NCBI GenBank assembly: GCA_959347315.1
Contig: OY365807.1
Location: 15,317,374-15,381,373, forward strand
Direction: 5' to 3'
Origin: Bimastos eiseni
Taxonomy: Eukaryota; Annelida; Clitellata; Crassiclitellata; Lumbricidae
DNA: 64,000 nt
Below are positions 1 through 11,100 of the stretch, piece by piece (the first letter of the stretch is position 1; the number at the start of each line of letters is the position of its first letter). The translations under genes and the position numbers were made by a program. The notes beneath the pieces are model-generated. The model did no database searches. It saw only the letters and a program-made list of their open reading frames with translations, and was not told the DNA's origin.

Positions 1-422
1 CGATTACTTGTAGCTTTGTTGGTAAGAGCGAAGGCTGCGTGTTTTGAGCCTCTTCGCCACCAGAAGCTGGCTCACTGTTTAATTAAGTGAAACTTTTAAA
101 TAAATTGAGTTGCGTATTTCGATATTTGATGTGATGACTGACGTCACTTATCTCAGACTCCCTACCCTTCATCACAAATCGTCACAGATGTATGACCATC
201 CAATGGGTGCGTGACGTCATTTATAGATCGCCCCTTAGACTGTGTCTAAATTCAGAGGGTCCCCAAAATGTTTGCGCCTAGGGCCCCGTTTTCTGTAAAC
301 GCGCCTCTGAGGGTATCGTTCCCTCGAGTGTAGAGAATGGAGCTTCCAGCTGAACTATTTCGTTAACTAATCGAGAAATATATCCTAGCAGCCGGTAGGT
401 GGCGGCAGAGAAAGTTTGCAAA
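1..422. other. 5' flank of the window, no gene recognised
   Basis: No open frame with recognisable protein similarity is visible here. A GC-rich patch near 255-290 (CCCCAAAATG and GGGCCCCG words) resembles the ends of the CAGGGCC-type MITEs seen elsewhere in the window but is too short to assign. The stretch ends at a GC-rich, ATGG-containing segment that could be the 5' end of MED1. Confidence 0.3.
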
Positions 423-492
423 ATGGCCGCCTTTAAATGGGACAACATTAGAAGGGCCAGTGCTTCTGATCGCCTGCGATGCCTGGGAGGTG
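423..492 (+). CDS. candidate first coding exon of MED1
   Basis: An ATG in good context (A at -3, G at +4; AAAATGGCC, also a YY1-like word) opens a frame of 23 codons. Two GT donors follow, at 490 and 493, and both leave phase 1. The AG at 2148-2149 upstream of the first recognisable MED1 exon needs exactly phase 1, so either join would keep frame and give an N-terminus about 23 residues longer. The translated piece (MAAFKWDNIRR...) has no similarity I recognise, and phase agreement alone has a one-in-three chance. Treat as an unproven 5' exon. Confidence 0.3.
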
Positions 493-737
493 GTAAAATA
501 ATTTATTTGTCAGATGTTGTTTTGCTACATTATAGAAGAATGTGCTGGATTTTAATTGAATGCCAATGCTTGTCATTTTGCTGCATGACGACCAGTTTCG
601 ACCCGCAGGATGCCTGCTCGAATGCATTAAAGAACAGCTTTGAGATCCATACTTCTAAAGCGCCACTTGGAAGCTAAACAGTGAGCACCTGCATGAAAAG
701 ATACAAATTTAAATGTCGTTGAGATTAGGGAAGGGGG

Positions 738-905
738 GAATTGTATGGGTGCGTAGCGAATCACCGAAACTCATTAACGCCGTCCCCCCGAAAACAAAGC
801 TGGATTGATAAATAGGATTCTGTTGAAATTGAAGCTGGATCGATTAAAAGAATTTATGCAGAAGCTGCATTGATGAACGAATTGCGCTGTTTTGAGACAC
901 TTTAG
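738..905 (+). repeat. partial copy of CCCCGAAA-type TIR repeat
   Basis: This stretch matches the element at 46257-46512: both have GGGTGCGTAGCGAATC, then CGAAAC and CCCCGAAAAC words, then GAAGCTGGATCGAT, AAAAGAATT and GCTGTTTTGAGACA in the same order. Here the right terminal repeat is missing and the copy runs into a TA microsatellite at 908. Confidence 0.7.
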
Positions 906-906
906 C

Positions 907-907
<1 letters not shown>

Positions 908-947
<40 letters not shown>
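908..947. repeat. (TA)n microsatellite
   Basis: About 20 uninterrupted TA units. It sits exactly where the right half of the adjacent CCCCGAAA repeat should begin. Confidence 0.95.
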
Positions 948-949
<2 letters not shown>

Positions 950-951
<2 letters not shown>

Positions 952-1919
952 CGCATATAGGCCCATACATGTAGGCCTATTGTGTATTTCTGATGTCATC
1001 ATACTTCTATTAAAGCAATTTTTATTTTCCCATAGGCCTATGTCCCAATGACACATGTTGTTTAGAGGCCCATAACTACTGCCCAGGGGCCCGGAATTTC
1101 TCTTGGTGGTCTTTGTCTACGTGGAGGGCACCATACGAACCAGAGAAAAGATGGCAGTAGAATCCCGTAAGATCGGTTTTCATTTCATCTATCCAGCTTC
1201 CATTTAGGCCTTATTCTTTCGATGAGGCAACAGGAAAGGACGCCAGCATTAAAGAGTATTTGAGAGAGGACTCCGCTACTTATAATCCTTGCACCTTGAG
1301 AAAAGACACTAAGTACGTGTCCATGAAGAAATACCCTCGAAAGTGCAATTTCACAGATCTAGCTTGAGTAGTTGTGGCTGCGGCAGCTTGGATGGTTTGG
1401 ATTAGATGTGAAGTTTAGCTTGCCTTGCTTATCATTAGTGTTCACTTGAACATCGCATGGAGTCAGTCATGACTGTGCAGTGAATGTTAAGACTTAGTGA
1501 AATATGCCTTGGGCTAGCTAGAATAAACTGATTTCTAACTATGTAGACTTGATTGGTCTTAGTTTGAATGTATAGAGGCTTGGGCAGATTTTATAAGCCA
1601 TTGTTGATTAATTTGGTCATCCAGATGTGGCAGATCGCCATATCTTTACTTAAGCCTAACTGGACTGGTGACTCTATGACCTATATTTTGCTATATGATA
1701 TTTGGATATGTATAAAATATCTCTTACACAATATGCATAAGGTCGAGCGTTGTAACAGAAGTACATTAATTTTAGGTGACTGGTCTACTCTGTTGAGTGG
1801 CATATGTCATAGCTTAGGTGGCAGATCTCAGATCCAGTGGGATCCTGTTGATTATGACCACTGACAGCAATCGACGAAGCAAATTCGAATGATGCTATCA
1901 CTTACGCATCACACCTATT
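950..1919. other. flank or first intron upstream of MED1, no gene seen
   Basis: Two copies of the palindrome TAGGCCTA (972, 1033) lie here. No conserved coding similarity or RNA gene was recognised. If the candidate exon at 423-492 is real, this is part of MED1 intron 1; otherwise it is 5' flank. Confidence 0.4.
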
Positions 1920-2097
1920 CAGGGCCGTACCGAGCTATAATTGCGCCCTGTGCCTAGCTAATTGTGCCTTGCGCGTAGCGTCAATTTGGCGCCCCCACAT
2001 TTTGAAATTAGTGCATTTTATAGAATAATAAGTTATTCCATCCTGAAATTTGCGCCCTGGGCCTAGGCCCCGCTGGCCCCCCCTCGGAACGGCCCTG
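1920..2097 (+). mobile_element. 178-bp CAGGGCC MITE, copy 1 (hAT-like)
   Basis: The element begins CAGGGCCGTACCGAG and ends CTCGGAACGGCCCTG, an imperfect terminal inverted repeat. It is flanked by CACCTATT (1912-1919) and CACCTACT (2098-2105), an 8-bp target duplication with one mismatch, the length typical of hAT transposons. It has no coding capacity. Related copies are at 25350-25526 and, inverted and truncated, at 60599-60760. It ends only 40 bases before the first possible MED1 start codon. Confidence 0.8.
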
Positions 2098-2136
2098 CAC
2101 CTACTTTGAGTTGTTGATTTAATTGTTGGGTGTATT

Positions 2137-5100
2137 ATGTTAGGTCTAGAAATGAGGGACCCATTGAGGTTTCTGATGGAAAAGCTTCTGGCAAAGCAGA
2201 GCATACTACCATGGTACGAAAGTCTGAAGTCTTGTGACAGCTTGTCAAATGTACGTTTTTCGTCAAAATTAATCTCATTAAGCCTTAATCGTATCTACTC
2301 TATAGTAATTTCTTGTTTCATCTGACAAATCTTTCATAATAGTTTTAATATTGATAGTTTTTTCTTTATCGTTGACTGATCTAATCTGTTATCACGATGA
2401 ACAAGGTATCCAATGATATTACATAGATGTTAGATCTATGTTCAGTCTAAATCCAGTTAGTCAGTGTTATGGCTTTATGTTAACTTTAGACTGAATGAAA
2501 TGTCATATCATCTATTTTTCATGTCATATCATCTATTTTTGTTTGTCAAATGAGCCAATCTTATAATTTTAGACATTCAGTTTGTTGATTCTAAGTTATT
2601 TAAGTGATTATATATTGAATTATCAGTTCATTCTGTTGTGTTTCGATTGTCTGTGAACTGACAGGAGCAGCAGCTGGGCAGTGCAAGCCTAACGAGTCTG
2701 ATGGATAAACATATTCTGATACTTCAGAAGACCATTACGTGTTAGTCTCAAATTCTGTGACTGAAAGGTATGGACATTTATATAGCACCACGACAAATAT
2801 CATATTAACTTGATTAGACAACATTGTCACCAAGCATCATGATATGCACATCCTTTTTGACCATGAATCAGGAAAGTCAAGCCATGGATGGTGATCGATA
2901 ATTATGGTTGTTGCTTGGTGGTGCAGGAGTAGAATTAGTTACAGGATAGCTTGAAGAGTTTGTTTTTCAGTCTTGAATGGAAAGTATCAGAGGACAGTGC
3001 AAGCGGTGGATAGGTTAACTTAGAAGATAGGAGACCGAGCAAACTGGTGATCTTTTGGGAGTTAATTCCAATGAGCTAGTGCAGCATAGACTACGAAGCA
3101 GTTGTATACATGAATGTAAGTTTGTATGTGTATATCCATGCATGTATCTACGTACGCATCTGTATGCGTATCTGGAATCTTTATCCGGGTAGAGTGTCGT
3201 GATATACTCTGACAACTGCTAGGGATGTAGTTTCCTCTGGTTTCTACTGCATGTAGCATTTAGCTGATTGAAGGTGCTATATAAATAGCCAGATACACAC
3301 CTAACATACATGCATACATGTTTTAGATCACAGTGCCTGTCTGGTTTTGGATCGACTGGAAAGCATAGCGAAACACTTCAGCTTGAAGTTCGCAGTCAGC
3401 TCCTCAGGAAATGAGGTCTTCATCCACTCAGAGATGTTTTTCTGGAGGTTTCTTGTGGATTCTTCTGGCACCATCGCTGAGGCAGAAGTGTCAAACAATG
3501 GAGTTGTCGAGGTCAGTTATCATAAAGCCATACGACACATCGTTTTTGTGGTTTGAGTGCAGAAACAACTGCTCAAGTGCTGGCCATATAATTGTGCTAT
3601 GAAAATGTGTTAAGACCCGGTTGGGTATCATGGGGTGAGAGGATTAGTCCCGTCCATGCATGTTCAATTGTTCATCCATGTGCTGTTAAAGAGCTGTCAA
3701 CATGCAATGCATGCATTTGGACTTTAAAGTAGCCATTCAATTTTATATATGCAGTGTGGACTTGTTTGGCACTTCTGGATCGCATGCTGTTCCTCTTAAT
3801 GTGAAGTAGTGCTATGCCCTTGAAATGTTTCACTTAATGCACGATTTATCAGTTATTGTACCACTTAGATGGAAGGCTGAAAAAAAACCAGATTGACGGT
3901 CAGACGGATGGACTAACTGATCAGATGGATTAAAAGGACAAATCAGATGGTTGGAAGGACGTATATTTTTGGTTAGACAATAGGTTAATTCTGTTTTGTT
4001 TATCATTTTCTGTCAGAACTGTCCGGAGCTCTGTGAGAAATTGAGATGTGGTCAATTTGAAGAACTTCATGAACACATCAGTGGCCTGTTGATGATGTAC
4101 TCGCTAGGCATAGACAAGTGAGTTTGTTCTTTTTGACTTTGATAAAACTTGAGCTTTCTATCAGATATGTTACAATGTTGGAATTTTTTATTAACATATG
4201 GCTAGTATTTAATATTTTACCTTGATGTTAAAAGAACTTAAATTTAATTTTATGTAGTAAAACAGATTTAATTCACTAGTGTTGTATAGCAGTTCTGAAT
4301 ACAGAAAGCTTCAAACTCAAAGTCCTTTGATTATTTACTTAAAAACGAGAAATGTATTTGTTAGTTATTTCAGGTATACAAATTTTTTTCTGTAATCTCA
4401 TTTTGCATGAAAATGTGGATTGTGGAGCTAAGCACATGGAACAAACGGTATTCTAATCAGGATCCAACAAATATTATGTTCTAATCTTCGGATTCGTTAC
4501 TCAGTGGTAAAAAAATTTTCTTGGTGGACTGCTAGTCATTAATGCTTTGACTGGTGCTATAGTCTTTTGTTGAACAGAAAGCAGAAAAAGAGAGCATTCA
4601 AATCCTTACAGTTGATGGAGTCAGAGCTGAACATTTTGTCAAATATGCAACGGTAGGTGGCGTCACTTGCTCAGGTTATTCATAAGAGGGCCAGCATTAG
4701 CTGAATGTACAGACTGATAGTTTGTGTATGATCACTAAAGAATTTGGTAACCATCTCAGAGTTGGCTTCAACCTACATCAATGTATACTGGTATCTATGC
4801 ATTTGGTAACCAATGTTCTCTCCAAGCTGTGCACATGCTGCAGTCAGTTTTTATGGGCAGTCTCAGGCAGGCATATGTAGAAGTCAACCAGTCAACTCCC
4901 TTTTATTTTTGTATCATGATTGGATGCTGATGAAGCAAAGGTAGCAAAATGCTATGTTCTTATTACTGGTGAAGCCAGACTAGCAGAAGCTCAGAATAGA
5001 AACACTGGAGCTTGAAAATCAGACATAAGTGATATGGCTAGGACATGCAGTTAGGATAGGTTACATTGCAAATTGTTTTTGTTCTGTTTCTGTTGGTCTA

Positions 5101-8100
5101 GTTCTATAACAAATGTTTCAAGTTACATTCACAAGTCTCCACTTGGTATACTGATTCCACGCTGTGGAGGTTTGTATTAGTTTAATTGTTTCATTGTAAC
5201 AACACTAGTGTGACAGCTGCTGACTATGGGCATTTTGGACAGGTTTTGTAAGCACAGAAGGTTCTTTTTGTTATAATAAATTGTAGCTGAGCATTGCATG
5301 TGAAAGGCATAACAATTCTACCAGCTTGATATAGCTGTTGTATGCATGATTTGCCTATCTCTGTGCAAATGTGTTGATGTCAAATCCCAGATCATCATTA
5401 TTTAGCAATTTATGACTATGTGCAAATGCACACACTTTTCCAAATGCAGATGAAAATATAAGGAAACAATTTTTTACAAAGATCTTTGTAAAAAATTGTT
5501 TCCATTTATTTTTTTCCTTTTATTTTGTTTCCTTTTATATGTATCAAGGGTTTCCAGGGACCTCAAGTCACAAATACAGTGGTTGCTATGATTTTCGTAA
5601 AACCACTTCATGTTAACTAAGCCTGGCCTTATATCTTATGGCATTGGGAGATTGGATGATGGTCTGCGTGTAAACTGGACTTGCTGGTTAATGGTGTGAG
5701 TTAGCCAAGTTTTTCTGTATATTGTTCATTCAGTCATATATCAGTCATGTGGACTTAGAATTATGAATGAGAATGATCTTTTTAGATCAGAATTATCATG
5801 GCGCAGACATGCATTTTAGAATGATGTGAATGATTCCTGTTATGATTGGTGATTTTCCTTGTTAGGATTACCACTGCGTATGATTTACTTTGTAAGTCCG
5901 TACGATCTTCTGAATTACAAGACAAAGTCCTCCATACCAATGACCATTGAAGGTATGCTGATGACTTACATCTTCCAACCACTTTATTGTTGTCTGTTCT
6001 GCACTTCCTTGCAGTATTTTTCTGTATCTTTGTCTGTCTTTGAAGTGTGTTTTTTTATCTATTGATAAATTGGAAAAGATTTGTCTCATGATGGCCTAAG
6101 GTCTTTGAAAGGTGAATTTTGAGGTCATACATGTCATCAGATTTCTTGTTGTTATTGTCAGTAGTGCTCGTGTTAATTAAGATTTTTTAAAGCAGTTTGT
6201 GATTATTTTTGAATGCTCTTTTCAGCCATCATTGACAACAAAGTTGGCCTGAGTGCTTCTGTTCTCATTCAGAATTCCAAATGCCATGATGCATCTAAGT
6301 ATGACATTTGATTGCTATATTTATTTAGTAGGGTACTTCTGCAGTACCAACATTCAAACTGAAAGCATTAGATTACTGCCAGAGTCAGACCAACCCTTGC
6401 TATTTTATAAAATAGATTATCTATTGCTACTTAAAAAATGTTCAATTACACATCAGTTATTTAAAGCAAGTCTCATAGTTTGTCGTTGCTTTTACCAGTA
6501 TCGAGCTCATGTATTATTATTATTTGTTTATAATGACTGTTTATGGATGGTTGTTTGAGACTAAAAAGTCATGAGTGTCATTAGGTACTGGCACTTTCCA
6601 AATAAAAGTAAATTAAATTAGGCTTGATTACCTTTACCTTGACCTGACCTCATTATAACCAATAACTTGCAGTGTACTATATCAGTAGTGACCCTTTACC
6701 TGACCTATGCCAATGACGTTTCATTTGATCAGCTGTTAGGATGTACACGAGTGAGTGGAGTGTTTGGTTGGTTGTAGTTCATCAGATGTCATCGGCTCTT
6801 CGGTCGGTCGACCGCTCATTCCGTCATCTACTGACTTCTGTTTTGCGCTTCGTCTGCATCACCCGATGGCCATGTCATTGTCTGTCATCAGGAAAATCGA
6901 AAGAGTCACAGGTGAGAAGGGCTGGACCAGGTTGACTTCCTTCTTCTCACCACCTTTGTGACATCTTTAAAAGCACATTGTGTGAATATTCGGAGATATG
7001 TACGCGTTTCTCATAAGACCTGGAAATAAATTATTTATTCGTGAACAACTGATATAGTTTGCCTTACACCTCTGGATCCCAATGTGTGGACTGTTTATTT
7101 GTTGGGCAGTGTAAACTTATAGACTGGTGTGGTTTTGATCCAATGTGTTGTATGAAGAATGACTGCCAATATTAGATGCCTGCATTGGTATTTGTAGCAA
7201 CAGGTGGTGATTGATGTTATCTGTGTTGTCCAGTGCTTTGGGTCTTCGGAGAAACACATGCAAAATGAGGCCGTTAGTTGTTACCAGAAATATGCACTTT
7301 GCCTGTGTTGTGTTTATTAGGACTGAATGTCATTGATGACTCAGCACTTCGACCAATGACTGCACTCCTACTGGAAGAGAAGACAAGGCACAAGGTCAAG
7401 GACCGCAACTGCAGCTGGGAGTGGCATGCTGTCGTTGTGCGTTTCATTCATACTATTTATTCAGTTAACTGATACGATGGCTGGGGTTTTATTAGTTGTA
7501 CCACCAACACTTTCATTTTAACTGTATTGACAATCCAACCAATCAATGCATTCATTTATTCTACATGCAACCATAATATCTTACTATTTTAGCTACCTGC
7601 CTGTTAATCTCGTGAGTTAATTTATTTACTTATTTTATTTATTCGGAAATTTGATATTGTTCTTCTGCCAACTTTTTTTCTCAGAAGTGCATACATGCCT
7701 CGATGGCACAGCTGCAGCTGTTCTGCAGATCAATTGTGTGCAAAGGACTTGCTCAAGGTCCCTACGCAATGGTGCCTCAAGCGAGGGTCGAACCCGCACA
7801 CTCAGCGCACACTGAGCGTTACGAGCCGACCACTATAACCAATCGACCACCGTGCCACAAAAGACAGAGCTAATGGTGTTTCTCTATAATCTATATATTT
7901 ATATGACAAGTACATCTCAATGCGCTATGACCAATCAACCTTTCCTTTCCTCACTTGCTTCAATACATGATGTTTGTAGAGATCATCTATTATTTTTCCT
8001 TTCAGATGCTCTCGGGCCAGCATCACCACCGGTACTTTGTGACTGGCAGGCAGGACTCCACTGACCTTTACGGTGCACTCATCTCAGAAATTCCCTTCAT

Positions 8101-11100
8101 GCATCCGACAATGTGTGCGGCAATCATTGTTCTGTTACGGCAGCAGGCACTTTTCAACACCATCCTATCGAGTTGCATTAGGCGTCGATGTCACTGCAGA
8201 CATGGTAGGTATCAGAAAGAAATTTAATCTAATGTAGATGAAGCAATGTCCATCAAGCTGGATCTGAATATCCACTCCAGCAGATAATCACGTGAAATTG
8301 TTAGCAAATAATTGTCTTGGTCCCTTGTTGGGAGCAGGGGTTACTATTTTTCTCTCTTGGCTGTATGATCTTTCTAGTAATGGTGTGATACTTTGATAGT
8401 TCAAATGGCTTTTATTCATTCATTCATTCATTCATGTTAAAAATATATATAATGCCCTTCAAGGTGACTGCTGAGAAGTGCTCGCAACACTTGCTGGGAC
8501 AAAAGAACATACCGTTCTCAAATGGCCATTGAACATTTAAATACATGATCTAGAAGCCAAGGATCTGGAACATGGTCCCGTTGCGGTTGTGGCCAAGAGT
8601 CCACTCAGACTCTTTATACTCGCCTTAAAACTGTCCTTTTTTCAGCTGTACCACAGTCGGGAGTGCTCCTGAGTAGTAGCCTTGAAAAGGCATTATACAA
8701 ATTTTGTTAATGAATGAATCATAGAGAATGCATGGTTTTGCATAGTTACTCTATGGGCAAACGGGACCCCCAGAACCCTATTCTCAGCAGAGCGATAAGC
8801 CCTGGGTTCTAATACCAGCTGACAGAGGTCTGTTAGGTAGGCGGGTCCAAGACCAAGTTGGCATTGCCGGACCAGAAAGAAAACTTTTGTGCCCTGGAGG
8901 GCAATTGAATGTCTAATACGAGACTCTTGCACACACCAAGGTTCTAATTCTCGTACAAAATTGCTGGGAACAGCCCACCCGATCTCAGATACTTGTGTAT
9001 CTCTCCTCATCTATTTCTGGTCCTCTCAGCTGCCTCTGTTCGACTGCAAGTGATATCCCTATTATCTCTCTTGGGCTAGGTCATCCACTACTCAGCACAG
9101 AAGTATTGGTGCTGTTGGCCCTGTAGCCTGGAATAATCATTCTTTAAGATTACTTTCTTTGTTCTTCTAGTGTTTGTAGTCTGCTTTGTACGACAGTGGC
9201 GCCTCCCTTCTTGGTTGGAAGCGCGACTGATGAGTTTGTTATTGAAGTCGCATTTTACTAAATTTGTCACTCATGTTCTGTTATGTTTGTATTGATTTTT
9301 TTGCTTGAATTAGATCTGAACAATGTGATGACCTTTGAAGTGACCCCAGTATCCCTGCAGCATCTGACTGTGACATGGGAACATCGCTCTCTTGATATGC
9401 TTGCTACAGGTGGGCCTGCATCTCATCACAGCATACTTAAGTGTTTCTTTATGTAAAACTTCTGCATGTTGTTGCTTATATTAGGAAATTTCTTTGTTAT
9501 GGACTTGTCTACATCAGCATGTTCTCAGATTAAATATTTATCATTGACCATTAATGCTAAAGGTTTAATTACATGCAGGTAATTTTCAAGCAAATGGTTT
9601 GTTTTTTGTCTTTTGTTCATTATTACAGCATTAATATATTTGCTTGTGTACTGCATTTATTTGATTATCGTTATTTCTTTGTATTTAAACAGCACGTTTG
9701 GCAGCATTTGTGACATATCAATCATTAACTATAGCATCAGAGGAATCCAACTTGACTGTTTTCAAGTTACCTTTAGAACTGCTAACACTTATTTTGCCAT
9801 TCCAATGGGATCCTGTTTAAGACCACTATTTTTTTTATTGATATTAATGACTTTTCAAATGCTTCAAATGCTAACTACTATGTCCTATATTTTAAGTTCT
9901 GTTGTAACCTAGTCCACTGCACGGACCTGTTGACATATGTGTTCCTTACTTAATTTGCTTCTTTTATTATTCAATTTCAGAAATGAGATTTTAAATTTAA
10001 GGCATATTGTTTTAACTTGGCATGGTGAAATCATAGCCAGAAAGAAAAAGTTTTAACATGGCATTTGTTAAGGGCTTTAAACAAATAATATGTGCACTTA
10101 ATTTGTGAATTCTGTTTGTAGTTGAGCTGGAGTTGACTGATCTGATGGCTGTTGAGTGTAAAATGTGTCCAGAATTCATCCTGGAGAATGGTGAATCCTG
10201 CAGCCTATTAGCTACCAAAGTTCTGCAAAGGTAACTGCATGCCCTACTAGTTTACTGGCATCAGTGCTTTGTCTAATTAGTAACATTAATTACCACTCTT
10301 GGTATGTTAGTTCCTCTTTTTTTCTTGTCTAGCTTAAAGTTATACTTCTTAGTTTTGTGCCTTCATTGGGCACAGTCTTAATACCCTTGTTTTATTATGT
10401 ACCTGTTAGTTAACTAATTAAGTTTCTTGTTCATTGTGTTGAACTTACCTGCATAATTGTGCTCCTAATAATTTTCTAATGGATGTCCCTGCTAGTGGTA
10501 CCTCGGTCCCTTAAGGGTTCCTCTCTTTGTTGTCTGTCAACCTGTCTGTGGTTTATGACTTGATTGATCAGTTGCCGATAAAATTCTTGGTCATGGTTAT
10601 AGTTGAAGGTTAGAATGGTCAGGTGTGACTGAGATGTTGTACTATCTTCAACAAGTGCTGAAGTCTTTAAAAATGGATCTATTCAACCACTCTAATCTTT
10701 GCTGCCCTATGATATTAGTTTGTTAGGTCTGCTTTCTGTAATAAATAGCGATTGGAAATTGTAGCATACCTGTCTTATGGAGCTGTCATATGTCTTTCCA
10801 GTACTATCTTCTCTCTCTCTACTTGTAAGGCTGTACCACCACTCTGTTGTTAGTTAGCCTACCTCTCCTAACTTAACCTGATGCCACAGTCTTTTATGTA
10901 ACCCTTCTTTGAAAACTTAACCTTATTATATCATCACCAATGCTCTTGACATCTTAAGCCAGTTTTTCACTTAATTAAATTAGTTATAGTGATTTAATTT
11001 AAGGTGTAAGATTATCCTGTTTTTGAATCCATTATGGACTTCATTATAATTGAGATAAACATGGGAGATGTTTTTAGTGAAACCTGTTGCTTGAGACAAA

